The translations under genes and the position numbers were made by a program. The notes below the pieces were generated by a model. That model searched no databases, was not told the DNA's origin, and saw only the letters and a program-made list of their open reading frames with translations. From Legionella birminghamensis (GTDB taxonomy: Bacteria > Pseudomonadota > Gammaproteobacteria > Legionellales > Legionellaceae), in the NCBI RefSeq assembly GCF_900452515.1, contig NZ_UGNW01000001.1, forward strand, positions 3,431,501 through 3,495,500: DNA of 64,000 nt, read 5' to 3'. Of this stretch, positions 8,904-16,576 are shown in pieces; position 1 is the stretch's first letter; every line of letters starts with the position of its first letter.

Positions 8904-10280
8904 ATGTTTCAATCCCTTTTATTTATTGTATTAATGAGCGTTAGCCTCCTCATCCAGGCAGCGCTGCCTGCTGACCCCATTCAGCGCTGTCTGGATGTAA
9001 GAAGACTTGCTGATTTCACCTCAAGACAAAAAATGGCTGCTAAAGAACCAGGTGTCCTGCGTTTTAAATTCCATAAAATCCAGGCAGCTGAATTGCCGCT
9101 CGTGAATCCTGCAGGCAATATGGATGAGATTATCAGCGCCTTAGCCATTCAGATTAGAAACTGCAAAAAAAGCCGCGGTGAATTTCAATCAGTGACGATT
9201 GCAGGTCATCGCTATACGCGTAAACAATGGTGCCTGAATTCCAACAGAAAAATGCTCGCGATTGCCAAAGCGGCTCGCGGCGATTTCCAAAAATTTCTGT
9301 CAGGAATCAAATCAGAATTTGACTGGTATAAAAGCGAGGGTTGGCCCGAAAATCACGCAGGATTTCAAAAGGGCGAGTTTCAGTTTACTGCTTATTATGC
9401 GCCTGCCGCTGTTGAGGCGCGCAGGAAACGGGAAAAAGCCTTTGTATACCCTATTTATAGCAACCCAGGTGTTGTGAATGCGGCTTTGGAATGCAGAAGA
9501 TACCATTTGAAAATGCCTCTTTGCGGTGTTGATCCGCTTACCGGCATGGCACGTGGATTTTGTCTGAAAAATGCGGACGGAACTTACTCTGTCGCCCCGG
9601 ATCGAAGCGAAATTGAACATGGCGCACTACACCCCAAATACGTAATCGGCTATGTGAAGGATCCCAATGACCCGGCTTTTTTAATGGTTGAGGGCTCTGG
9701 CTCCCTACTTCTTGACGGGCAGTTATTCCATATCAATTACAATGGTTCAAACGGCAGGCCTCGCACCATGCTTGGCCGGATTGTCCAGTGCTCGCAAGAT
9801 CCGACCTGCGGCGGCAATCTTGACAGCATTGAACGTTGCGCAAAAGATCCCAAATGCCACGATGAAGCGAAATTACGCTGTAACCTGTCTGCCGAAATTA
9901 AACAAAGCGCCGCGTCAGAAAAGCTTATCCGAAAATACCTGGATAATCTTTTTGACCCTGAAAAGGCCGCCGATTTACGAAACAGGGATCAAAGCTATGT
10001 ATTTTTTGCCAAAGAACATGGCGGACCCTATGGCTCGGAAAATATCCCCCTGACGGCCCATGCGTCCTGCGCAACGGATCATAGGGTCATCCCCGTGGGA
10101 ATGAGCTTTTTGTACACTACTGGAAACACCACTTCATGGTGCATAGCCCAGGATACAGGCGGCGCTATTGTTGGAGCCCATGTTGATCTGTATAAAGGAG
10201 AAGGGGATCAGGCTGGTGTAGAGGCGAATGAAGTAAACCATACCGGTGCATTGTTTGTAGCCTTGCCGAAACGCTCCTGA
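8904..10280 (+). CDS. mltA: Membrane-bound lytic murein transglycosylase A
   Basis: This is a periplasmic enzyme that cleaves the glycan strands of peptidoglycan to anhydromuropeptides. The MltA domain occupies the middle of the protein (FTAYYAPAAVEARR, then EVDP-like segments). The C-terminal 3D domain is clear, with the conserved aspartates in AQDTGGAIVGAHVDLYKGEG followed by DQAG. An ATG at 8904 is preferred to the upstream in-frame start at 8829, because MFQSLLFIVLMSVSLLIQA then forms a normal signal peptide. There is no lipobox cysteine right after it, so membrane anchoring as in E. coli MltA is not evident. An insertion with six cysteines lies between the MltA halves (CSQDPTCGGNLDSIERCAKD and following residues) and is unusual. 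Confidence 0.88.
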   Translation: MFQSLLFIVLMSVSLLIQAALPADPIQRCLDVRRLADFTSRQKMAAKEPGVLRFKFHKIQAAELPLVNPAGNMDEIISALAIQIRNCKKSRGEFQSVTIAGHRYTRKQWCLNSNRKMLAIAKAARGDFQKFLSGIKSEFDWYKSEGWPENHAGFQKGEFQFTAYYAPAAVEARRKREKAFVYPIYSNPGVVNAALECRRYHLKMPLCGVDPLTGMARGFCLKNADGTYSVAPDRSEIEHGALHPKYVIGYVKDPNDPAFLMVEGSGSLLLDGQLFHINYNGSNGRPRTMLGRIVQCSQDPTCGGNLDSIERCAKDPKCHDEAKLRCNLSAEIKQSAASEKLIRKYLDNLFDPEKAADLRNRDQSYVFFAKEHGGPYGSENIPLTAHASCATDHRVIPVGMSFLYTTGNTTSWCIAQDTGGAIVGAHVDLYKGEGDQAGVEANEVNHTGALFVALPKRS

Positions 10281-10332
10281 GCTACAGGAACTGCCGGTCT
10301 GCAGAGCATCAGAACCTGCCTTACGGCCTACT

Positions 10333-10424
10333 TACTGCGGCTTGTGTCCGCAGTATCCAACAATCGTTTAATTGCTTTGATTGGCCAGACAGTATAATTT
10401 AGATACCGCGAACAAGTCGCGGTA
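10333..10424. repeat. Two short hairpins of a second repeat type
   Basis: TACTGCGG-CTTGTGT-CCGCAGTA (10333-10355) and TACCGCGA-ACAAG-TCGCGGTA (10404-10424) are perfect 8-bp stems in the gap between convergent mltA and ppa. Their loops contain CTTGT or its complement ACAAG. A similar hairpin is at 29810-29830. They may act as transcription terminators between the two genes, although T-runs are lacking. Confidence 0.6.
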
Positions 10425-10471
10425 CGTAGCGGGATAGGGCCTAGATTGCCAGACCGAAGGATTTAATAAGC

Positions 10472-11008
10472 TTATTGAGCTTGTTCGTTGTAGCGTTTCA
10501 CGCTGGAAAGGACTTCCTGCTTGGCTGGCTCAATGCCGGCCCAGCCATCGACTTTAACCCATTTACCTTCTTCAAGATCTTTATAATGCTCGAAGAAATG
10601 TTCGATTGACAATAATAAAGGTTTGGGTAGATCCTGGTAAGTTTCAACGCCCTCATACATTTTAGTTAATTTGTGAGTAGGTACCGCGACCAATTTGACA
10701 TCAACCCCTTTTTCATCGGTCATCTTCAGCATACCCAGAATGCGGCAGGCAATAACGGAACCACTGATTAAAGGAACTGGTGTAACCACCAGCACATCGA
10801 CCGGATCGCCATCTTCTGAAAGGGTATTGGGAACATAGCCATAGTTGGCCGGATAATACATCGCTGTTGCCATAAACCGGTCAACACATAAAGCACCGGA
10901 TTCTTTATCCACTTCATATTTGACCGGTTCAGCGTGCATAGGAATTTCAATCACGACATTAATTTCATTGGGTATGTCACGACCACTATTAATTCGCATT
11001 AAGCCCAT
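10472..11008 (-). CDS. ppa: Inorganic pyrophosphatase, family I
   Basis: This cytosolic enzyme hydrolyses pyrophosphate to phosphate with Mg2+ and so drives biosynthetic reactions. The 178-residue protein aligns closely in pattern with E. coli Ppa: [19 protein letters not shown] near the N-terminus, then the metal-binding signature [10 protein letters not shown] (about residues 64-73) and LKMTDEKG. The ATG at 11008 is preferred to the one at 11017, because GGATGA then sits at normal spacing and the N-terminus matches the family. It is divergent from hinT. Confidence 0.95.
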   Translation of the reverse strand: MGLMRINSGRDIPNEINVVIEIPMHAEPVKYEVDKESGALCVDRFMATAMYYPANYGYVPNTLSEDGDPVDVLVVTPVPLISGSVIACRILGMLKMTDEKGVDVKLVAVPTHKLTKMYEGVETYQDLPKPLLLSIEHFFEHYKDLEEGKWVKVDGWAGIEPAKQEVLSSVKRYNEQAQ

Positions 11009-11151
11009 TTTATTCATCCAAAAAATTTTTTCGCAGGTATTATGCGCAAAAGCCGTTTAAAAGGCAAAATTAGTCGCTTATTAACAGGAAACTTTGAAGT
11101 GCCTGTCATCTCAGAGTATACTACTTCATTCAGCCAAATTTCAGGAAGACT

Positions 11152-11493
11152 ATGGATTGCTTGTTCTGTAAGATTGCAAAAGGTGAACTCCCTGCGACAA
11201 TCGTGTTTGATGGGCCTGAGATCATGGCCTTCCGCGATATTCGTCCTCAGGCACCGACTCATATTCTGGTCATTCCGAAGCAGCATATTGCTACTATCAA
11301 TGACACTGACAGCAAAGATGAGCAGCTTCTCGGACGAATGATCCTGACAGCCAAAAATCTGGCTAAGGCAGAGCACTTAAGTGAAGAAGGATACCGGCTT
11401 GTTTTTAATGTGAATTCAGGTGGAGGGCAGGAAGTTTACCACATTCACTTACATCTTCTTGGCGGCCGTCAAATGACTTGGCCTCCAGGTTAG
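11152..11493 (+). CDS. hinT: HIT-family purine nucleoside phosphoramidase
   Basis: The 113-residue HIT protein hydrolyses adenosine phosphoramidates and aminoacyl-adenylates. The histidine triad is in the C-terminal third (HIHLHLLGG, about residues 98-106), and the N-terminus [12 protein letters not shown] carries the zinc-site-like CxxC pattern seen in HinT. AGGAAG precedes the ATG. folE begins a few bases downstream, so the two are likely co-transcribed. Confidence 0.94.
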   Translation: MDCLFCKIAKGELPATIVFDGPEIMAFRDIRPQAPTHILVIPKQHIATINDTDSKDEQLLGRMILTAKNLAKAEHLSEEGYRLVFNVNSGGGQEVYHIHLHLLGGRQMTWPPG

Positions 11494-11503
11494 GACAATG
11501 TCA

Positions 11504-12046
11504 ATGCATGAATTATATAAAAAAATACTAGAGGAAATTGGAGAAGATCCTAATCGAGAGGGCCTTAAGGACACTCCTAAACGCGCTGCAACCGCTTTCC
11601 AATACCTGACGAAAGGCTACAACGAGGATCTGCAGGAAATCATTAATGATGCGCTGTTCGAATCCGATATGAGTGAAATGGTGATTGTTAAAGACATTGA
11701 GTTGTACTCAATGTGCGAGCATCATCTCTTGCCGTTCCTGGGCAAATGCCATGTAGGTTATATTCCTAACGGAAAAGTACTTGGATTATCCAAGGTTGCA
11801 CGCATTGTTGAATATTTTGCCCGCCGCCTGCAAATTCAGGAACGGCTGACAATGGAAATTGCCAGCTGCATTGAATCAATCACCCGCGCCAAAGGAGTAG
11901 CAGTCGTTGTTGAAGCCAAACATTTATGCATGATGATGCGCGGCGTAGAAAAACAAAACTCGCAAATGCTAACTTCAGTGATGTTGGGCGATATGCGTCA
12001 TAATGTGAGCAGCCGGGCTGAGTTTCTGTCTCTAATCGGTAAATAA
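11504..12046 (+). CDS. folE: GTP cyclohydrolase I
   Basis: This enzyme catalyses the first step of tetrahydrofolate (and queuosine/pterin) synthesis, converting GTP to dihydroneopterin triphosphate. The zinc-binding and catalytic region [20 protein letters not shown] (about residues 69-88) is complete, and a later Cys-containing [14 protein letters not shown] gives the third zinc ligand. The 180-residue length is typical of short bacterial FolE. ATG 11504 is chosen over ATG 11498, because AGGA at 11492-11495 would be only two bases from the latter. Confidence 0.95.
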   Translation: MHELYKKILEEIGEDPNREGLKDTPKRAATAFQYLTKGYNEDLQEIINDALFESDMSEMVIVKDIELYSMCEHHLLPFLGKCHVGYIPNGKVLGLSKVARIVEYFARRLQIQERLTMEIASCIESITRAKGVAVVVEAKHLCMMMRGVEKQNSQMLTSVMLGDMRHNVSSRAEFLSLIGK

Positions 12047-12218
12047 ATCTCCCAGCAATATCATCGTCTCTCGGTCTCCCGTGAAAGCGGGAAACCCGTT
12101 GACATCCTGTTTTATATCTGCTTTATTCATCGAACCTCAACAAGACAAATTGGATTTTTTTTGCACAATTACTACATATAATTAATAATAGGTAATAGTT
12201 ATGTTGGAGTAATGTATC

Positions 12219-12374
12219 ATGGCCAAAGTTGATAAAACCTATGCAAAAGAAAACAAAAAAATAGCCGATGAGAATCTGGAAAAATTGTCAGGCGGCCTGA
12301 ATATTCAGGTTATAGGATTTAAGGAACCCAAAAATACATCCAAAAATAAGGGTAAAAAAAAGAAAAGCCGTTGA
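12219..12374 (+). CDS. Small basic peptide with double-glycine (LSGG) leader-like motif
   Basis: This is a 51-codon gene. TTGGAG at 12205-12209 lies 9 bases before the ATG. The peptide begins MAKVDKTYAKENKKIADENL and continues EKLSGG, then a 25-residue basic tail (LNIQVIGFKEPKN... ending KKKKSR). The stretch ADENLEKLSGG matches the general pattern of double-glycine leaders (an E-L/E-N-L segment, then hydrophobic-x-GG) cut by C39 peptidase ABC transporters in bacteriocin and related export systems. A related gene lies 96 bases downstream with the same ribosome binding site layout and the same DENL..LSGG core, which argues that both are real genes. No peptidase-type ABC exporter is in the window. 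Function is unknown; secreted peptide, signalling peptide or antimicrobial are possibilities. Confidence 0.6.
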   Translation: MAKVDKTYAKENKKIADENLEKLSGGLNIQVIGFKEPKNTSKNKGKKKKSR

Positions 12375-12469
12375 TTGAATACAGGGTTGACGGATTAAAA
12401 ATGATTTCTTGTATACAATTTTGATATGGATCAAAGAATTAACAAGGTTGGTACTGGAGATAATATATC

Positions 12470-12654
12470 GTGACCAGAACACACAAAACCACCACCAAAG
12501 ACAAAAAGATTACCGATGAAAATCTGAAAACTTGTCCGGTGGTACTATGCGTACACCCAAAGCCGAGATGAAAGGCTACGTGTTTGAAGGTAACCCAAAC
12601 GCCTCTCCTTCGGGAAAGACTAAAAAAAAAGAAACGGCAAACTTCAATCAATAA
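12470..12654 (+). pseudogene. Paralogous LSGG small-peptide gene with a one-base frameshift
   Basis: A GTG start at 12470 follows GGAG (12456-12459) with the same spacing as the upstream copy. The zero frame reads MTRTHKTTTKDKKITDENLK and then shifts out of register, stopping at 12571 after 33 codons. Adding one A to the run at 12527-12530 (or a -1 shift) gives NLSGGTMRTPKAEMKGYVF and on to a TAA at 12652-12654, about 62 residues with a KTKKKE tail like that of the first copy. Either the gene is broken by a single-base loss, the base call is wrong, or translation shifts frame. The site is not a canonical A_AAA_AAC slip sequence. TTGACG (12387-12392) and TATACA (12412-12417) may be its own promoter, with long 19-bp spacing. 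Confidence 0.55.
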
Positions 12655-12695
12655 GACCATTTTCTAGGTGTTGGAAAGCAGAAACGAATTGAATG

Positions 12696-12718
12696 GCGGA
12701 GGATCAGCAATCCTCCGC
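12696..12718. terminator. Hairpin between small-peptide locus and ahpC
   Basis: GCGGAGGA (12696-12703) pairs perfectly with TCCTCCGC (12711-12718) around a 7-base loop. It lies between two convergent units and could stop transcription from both sides. No long T-run follows. Confidence 0.5.
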
Positions 12719-12725
12719 ATTAATG

Positions 12726-13331
12726 CTAGAGATTGTCAGAGTGCTCAGATAAATACTCAGCAACCCCTTTTGGAGAAGCTTTCATACCTGCTTTTCCTTT
12801 TTCCCAGCCAGCAGGGCAAACTTCGCCATGCTCTTCAAAGAATTGTACCGCATCAATAATACGGATAATTTCATCGATATTACGGCCAATTGGCAGATCA
12901 TTAACGATTTGTGAGCGCACCATTCCGTTTTTATCAATAATGAACGCACCGCGGAAAGCAACGCCTGCGACAGGGTGCTCCACGCCATAAGATTGGCAAA
13001 TGGTATGCGTCATATCGGCAGCCATTGTGAATTCAACAGCGCCAATACCGCCTTGCTTGGTCGGCGTATTACGATAAGCATTATGCGTGTACTGGGAATC
13101 AATAGAGACTGCAATGACTTCAACGTTCCTTGCTTTAAATTCATTCATACGATGATTCAGGGCAATTAATTCTGAAGGGCATACAAAGGTAAAATCCAGG
13201 GGATAAAAGAAAATTAATCCGTAACGATCCTTTAATGCATTATGTAAATTGAATTTGTCAGTAATTTCACCATTGCCCAACACTGCAGGCACAGTAAAAT
13301 CAGGGGCTTTTCTTCCAACTAAAACACTCAT
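12726..13331 (-). CDS. ahpC: 2-Cys peroxiredoxin (alkyl hydroperoxide reductase C type)
   Basis: This cytosolic thiol peroxidase reduces hydrogen peroxide and organic peroxides. From ATG 13331 it has 201 residues. The peroxidatic cysteine is in YPLDFTFVCPSEL (about residue 50) and the resolving cysteine in HGEVCPAGWEKG (about residue 172), the typical 2-Cys arrangement. The start is fixed by AAGGAGAG just upstream; an in-frame start at 13361 lacks such a site. It follows grxD in the same direction, with sodB divergent, forming an oxidative-stress cluster like that known in Legionella pneumophila. Confidence 0.95.
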   Translation of the reverse strand: MSVLVGRKAPDFTVPAVLGNGEITDKFNLHNALKDRYGLIFFYPLDFTFVCPSELIALNHRMNEFKARNVEVIAVSIDSQYTHNAYRNTPTKQGGIGAVEFTMAADMTHTICQSYGVEHPVAGVAFRGAFIIDKNGMVRSQIVNDLPIGRNIDEIIRIIDAVQFFEEHGEVCPAGWEKGKAGMKASPKGVAEYLSEHSDNL

Positions 13332-13387
13332 TCCTGCTCTCCTTTTCAGCACATCAATCAATGTGCATAAAGTTCTTGTTATTTTTC

Positions 13388-13717
13388 TTAAGAAGTTACC
13401 GCTTCACGTAACAACGCTTCCAGCTCACCTTGCTGGTATAACTCGGCTATAATATCAGATCCGCCGATTAATTCACCTTTTACATATAGCTGGGGAAACG
13501 TAGGCCAATCAGCGATTTGCGGCAAGGCCTGTCTGATATCGGGGTTTGCAAGAATATCAACATAGGCAAAATTGACACCGCAGGCATCAATGCATTGTAC
13601 TGCCCGGGCAGAGAAGCCACATTGAGGCATTTTGGGACTGCCTTTCATGTAAAGTAATATGGCATTGTCTTTAATTTGCTGTTTTATTTTGCTAATTACA
13701 TCAACTGAAATTTCCAC
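13388..13717 (-). CDS. grxD: Monothiol glutaredoxin (Grx4 type)
   Basis: The 109-residue protein has the CGFS active site (MPQCGFSARAVQC, about residues 30-42) that coordinates a glutathione-ligated [2Fe-2S] cluster in the dimer and delivers iron-sulfur clusters. The glutathione-binding segments around WPTFPQLYVKGELIGGSDI are intact. The initiation codon appears to be GTG. It is followed by ahpC after 56 bases, so co-transcription is likely, and it is divergent from sodB. Confidence 0.94.
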   Translation of the reverse strand: MEISVDVISKIKQQIKDNAILLYMKGSPKMPQCGFSARAVQCIDACGVNFAYVDILANPDIRQALPQIADWPTFPQLYVKGELIGGSDIIAELYQQGELEALLREAVTS

Positions 13718-13813
13718 TGATTATACCTACGAAAATATTAGTAAACCTTAATTATGGCGAAAATAAGATCAATTAGCAACCGAACTGCAATTATCCTCCC
13801 ACGCCTGGGCCGC

Positions 13814-13834
13814 AAAAGCCTCAGAGAGGCTTTT
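13814..13834. other. Perfect hairpin in the grxD-sodB divergent region
   Basis: AAAAGCCTC (13814-13822), loop AGA, and GAGGCTTTT (13826-13834) form a 9-bp perfect stem with T-run and A-run edges, like a compact bidirectional terminator. However, it lies between two divergent start codons, 65 bases before sodB. It could be an upstream attenuator, a 5'-UTR structure or a protein-binding palindrome. Confidence 0.55.
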
Positions 13835-13899
13835 GATTTCATTGAATATGTCCAGCATCCTGCTACACTTACTCATTCAACTTACTAATTGGAGAAACC

Positions 13900-14478
13900 A
13901 TGGCTTTTACACTCCCTCCACTCCCTTATGCAATGGATGCTTTGCAGCCCCATATTTCCAAAGAAACGCTTGAATATCACTATGGCAAACACCACAATGC
14001 CTATGTCACTAACCTGAACAAACTCATTCCGGGTACCCAATTTGAATCGATGTCACTCGAGGACATTATCAAAAATTCAGCTGGCGGGGTTTTTAATAAT
14101 GCCGCACAGGTATGGAACCATACCTTTTACTGGCATTGCATGAGCCCTCAGGGGGGAGGCGAACCCACTGGGCGAGTGGCTGAAGCGATTAACAAGGCAT
14201 TCGGTTCTTTTGCTGCGTTTAAGGAACAGTTTACGCAAGCGGCCATCACCACTTTCGGTTCTGGCTGGGCATGGCTGGTTCAGGATAATACCGGGAACCT
14301 CAAAATTATCAGCACCAGTAATGCAGGCACCCCGATGACAGATAATCTCACCGCCCTGCTCACCTGCGATGTCTGGGAGCATGCTTACTATATTGACTAT
14401 CGCAATGCCCGCCCGGATTACGTGAATGCATTCTGGTCATTGGTCAACTGGGATTTTGTGAACCAGAACATGCGTTAA
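13900..14478 (+). CDS. sodB: Iron superoxide dismutase
   Basis: This cytoplasmic enzyme dismutates superoxide to oxygen and hydrogen peroxide. The 192-residue protein has the Fe/Mn-SOD metal ligands: His in [16 protein letters not shown] (about residue 27), His in VWNHTFYW (about 74), and Asp/His in [13 protein letters not shown] (about 157 and 161). The gene has a strong GGAG before the ATG. The sequence [20 protein letters not shown] favours the iron type. The neighbouring ahpC then handles the peroxide formed. Confidence 0.96.
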   Translation: MAFTLPPLPYAMDALQPHISKETLEYHYGKHHNAYVTNLNKLIPGTQFESMSLEDIIKNSAGGVFNNAAQVWNHTFYWHCMSPQGGGEPTGRVAEAINKAFGSFAAFKEQFTQAAITTFGSGWAWLVQDNTGNLKIISTSNAGTPMTDNLTALLTCDVWEHAYYIDYRNARPDYVNAFWSLVNWDFVNQNMR

Positions 14479-14516
14479 CCCAGGAGTTCATTTTTAGTTT
14501 AAATGCTGCTATTTTA

Positions 14517-14544
14517 GGGACGATCGATATCAGACGCTCGTCCC
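14517..14544. terminator. Hairpin after sodB
   Basis: GGGACGA (14517-14523) pairs with TCGTCCC (14538-14544), 39 bases after the sodB stop and 66 before argD. It is a likely end point for sodB transcription, but no T-tract follows. Confidence 0.4.
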
Positions 14545-14609
14545 GATATCCCTGATAAATATATCTGCATGTACCATGCAGCAGCGAATAAACCAAAAAA
14601 AGGAATATA

Positions 14610-15779
14610 ATGGCCATTATAACCAGTTACAGTCCAATGCCTGTTTCATTTACTCATGGAGAAGGAGTATGGTTGTATGATGAGAATGGAAAAGCCTATT
14701 TAGATGGCTTGAGCGGCATTGCAGTCTGTGGACTGGGGCATGCCCATCCCGATGTCACCCGAACAATTCAAAACCAGGCTGCCAAGCTGATTCATACCTC
14801 CAATGTTTTTCATATCAAAGAGCAGGAACTTCTTGCTGAACGCTTGACAAAAATGACTGGTATGGAGCAGGCATTTTTTGCCAACTCCGGCGCCGAAGTC
14901 AATGAAGCAGCTATCAAACTGACTCGCTTATTCGGTCATAAGAAAGGAATTGAAACCCCTTCCATCATTGTGATGGATCGCGCTTTTCACGGCCGCACCA
15001 TGGCGACGCTGACCGCGTCAGGGAGCCGTAAAGTACAGGCCGGCTTTGAACCCCTGGTGCCCGGTTTCATCCGCGCCCCTTTTAATGACATTCAGGCATT
15101 AAGAACCATTGCAGAAAACCGTGACGACATCGTCGCAGTCATGCTCGAACCCATACAGGGTGAAGGCGGGATTTTTCCAGCAGAGGATTCCTATTTACGT
15201 GCCGTATCTGAATTATGTAAGAAACACGACTGGCTATTAATACTGGATGAAATCCAGACTGGCAATGCCCGTACCGGGAAATTGTTTGCATTCATGCATG
15301 CAGGCATTAAACCGGATGTTTTAACTACCGCCAAAGGTCTTGGTAATGGCATGCCGATTGGCGCCTGCCTGATGAGTGGAAAAGCCTGCGACTTGTTTAA
15401 ACCGGGCAACCATGGCTCAACCTTTGGCGGAAATCCACTGGCTTGCGCAACAGCGCTCACTGTATTGGAGGTTATCGAAAGAGATAATCTTTGTGAAAAA
15501 GCAGCTCACAATGGCATACAATTGCAAGACAAGCTCATGCGCAGCCTTCACGAGCACCGGGGAATACGGGCAATCCGCGGACGAGGATTAATGCTGGGCA
15601 TTGAAATTGACAAACCGGCGAATGATGCGCGCGCAATTGGACTGGAAAACGGCGTATTGTTTAATGTGACCGCCGAAAACGTCATCCGGCTTTTACCGCC
15701 GCTGATTATCAATGAAGAAGAAATGGATGAATTGGTAGAACGTCTGAGTAAAACGATTTACCAGTTTTACAGGATGTAA
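14610..15779 (+). CDS. argD: Acetylornithine/succinyl-diaminopimelate aminotransferase
   Basis: This class-III PLP-dependent aminotransferase has 389 residues. It transfers an amino group from glutamate in arginine synthesis and often also in the lysine pathway. The PLP-binding lysine lies in TTAKGLGNGMPIGA (about residue 240), the preceding ILDEIQTGNARTGK holds the cofactor aspartate, and the substrate/phosphate loop FANSGAEVNEAAIKLTR is present. The ATG follows AAGGA. It could alternatively be an ornithine or GABA-type aminotransferase, but length and motifs fit ArgD best. Confidence 0.9.
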   Translation: MAIITSYSPMPVSFTHGEGVWLYDENGKAYLDGLSGIAVCGLGHAHPDVTRTIQNQAAKLIHTSNVFHIKEQELLAERLTKMTGMEQAFFANSGAEVNEAAIKLTRLFGHKKGIETPSIIVMDRAFHGRTMATLTASGSRKVQAGFEPLVPGFIRAPFNDIQALRTIAENRDDIVAVMLEPIQGEGGIFPAEDSYLRAVSELCKKHDWLLILDEIQTGNARTGKLFAFMHAGIKPDVLTTAKGLGNGMPIGACLMSGKACDLFKPGNHGSTFGGNPLACATALTVLEVIERDNLCEKAAHNGIQLQDKLMRSLHEHRGIRAIRGRGLMLGIEIDKPANDARAIGLENGVLFNVTAENVIRLLPPLIINEEEMDELVERLSKTIYQFYRM

Positions 15780-15797
15780 ATCCTCCTTGGCCACTTG

Positions 15798-15817
15798 GAC
15801 TCCCCAGATGGGGAGTC
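15798..15817. terminator. Hairpin between convergent argD and orphan gene
   Basis: GACTCCCC (15798-15805), loop AGAT and GGGGAGTC (15810-15817) form a perfect 8-bp stem midway between two convergent stop codons (15779 and 15827), consistent with a bidirectional terminator. Confidence 0.5.
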
Positions 15818-15826
15818 GACCGACCT

Positions 15827-16324
15827 TTACTGCAAGGGAACCTCTTTACCTGAAACAACAATACTATCAAGCTGCTGAATATGGAGATATTCACAGCGCA
15901 TCGCCTGTAAAATCTGCTGCAAGGTTGAGAATTCATAGCTGAGCTGAAAATACAACTCTGCACTCTGGTTTTCCTGCAACTCACCAACTGTTAAATAGGC
16001 GGCCTTTCCCATGTTCGAAAAATAACTGAGGCTGACATGTCTTTTTTCAGCCATACCGGGGAACAAGCCACAGAACAATAAACTCTTATCCCCTACGTCC
16101 CGCAATAACTCTACCTGTTTGTGTTTTTTTGACTGCATGGACTCAAGAAAGTCCAGCGCAACAACTGATTCGATGAGTTTTGTTCCCTGGGAAAAACGCA
16201 TCAATAAAAAAACAAGATAACTCTCTGTTGATTCATTTAAAATCAAATCGGTTGTGGCTTGCGCTTCATTGACCAATGCATGCCATTGACTGAGTTCTGT
16301 AGGATGCAGTATCAACTTCTTCAT
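15827..16324 (-). CDS. Conserved-looking small cytosolic protein of unknown function
   Basis: The 165-residue product is not recognised. It has no signal peptide or membrane span, mixed helix/strand character, and a start codon behind AAGGAAG. The segments YLVFLLMRFSQGTKLIESVV and KSLLFCGLFPGMAEKRHVSL suggest a compact globular fold. It is a single gene, convergent with argD and divergent from the phytase gene. The ordinary base composition and good ribosome binding site support a real gene. Confidence 0.65.
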   Translation of the reverse strand: MKKLILHPTELSQWHALVNEAQATTDLILNESTESYLVFLLMRFSQGTKLIESVVALDFLESMQSKKHKQVELLRDVGDKSLLFCGLFPGMAEKRHVSLSYFSNMGKAAYLTVGELQENQSAELYFQLSYEFSTLQQILQAMRCEYLHIQQLDSIVVSGKEVPLQ

Positions 16325-16576
16325 GAATGGCTTCCTTTTTTTGTACTTGTCACTGAAAGTTTAGCAAAGGGCATACCAAAAGATTAAAATTAAGGCGCTA
16401 AATAAGATAAAAAATCATACTGACCCCGTCACCACAACAGCATCATTTTTGTGAGCACAATTCAAAAATATTAGGCATTTTTTTATTATTTATCATGAAG
16501 TTATTTTAACAACCCCTATTGTAGAGCGCTTTTTTTTTCCCTAAACTAAAATTTTTGCCTTGCTTTGGGGTCTGCA

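Noticed and set aside
12060-12180. Possible small RNA or riboswitch after folE
   Set aside because: Only a weak CCCG/CGGG pairing is visible and no conserved motif was recognised.
12288-12660. Minus-strand open frames of 64 and 73 codons opposite the LSGG peptides
   Set aside because: They have no ribosome binding site, and the plus strand shows two homologous genes with matching translation signals.
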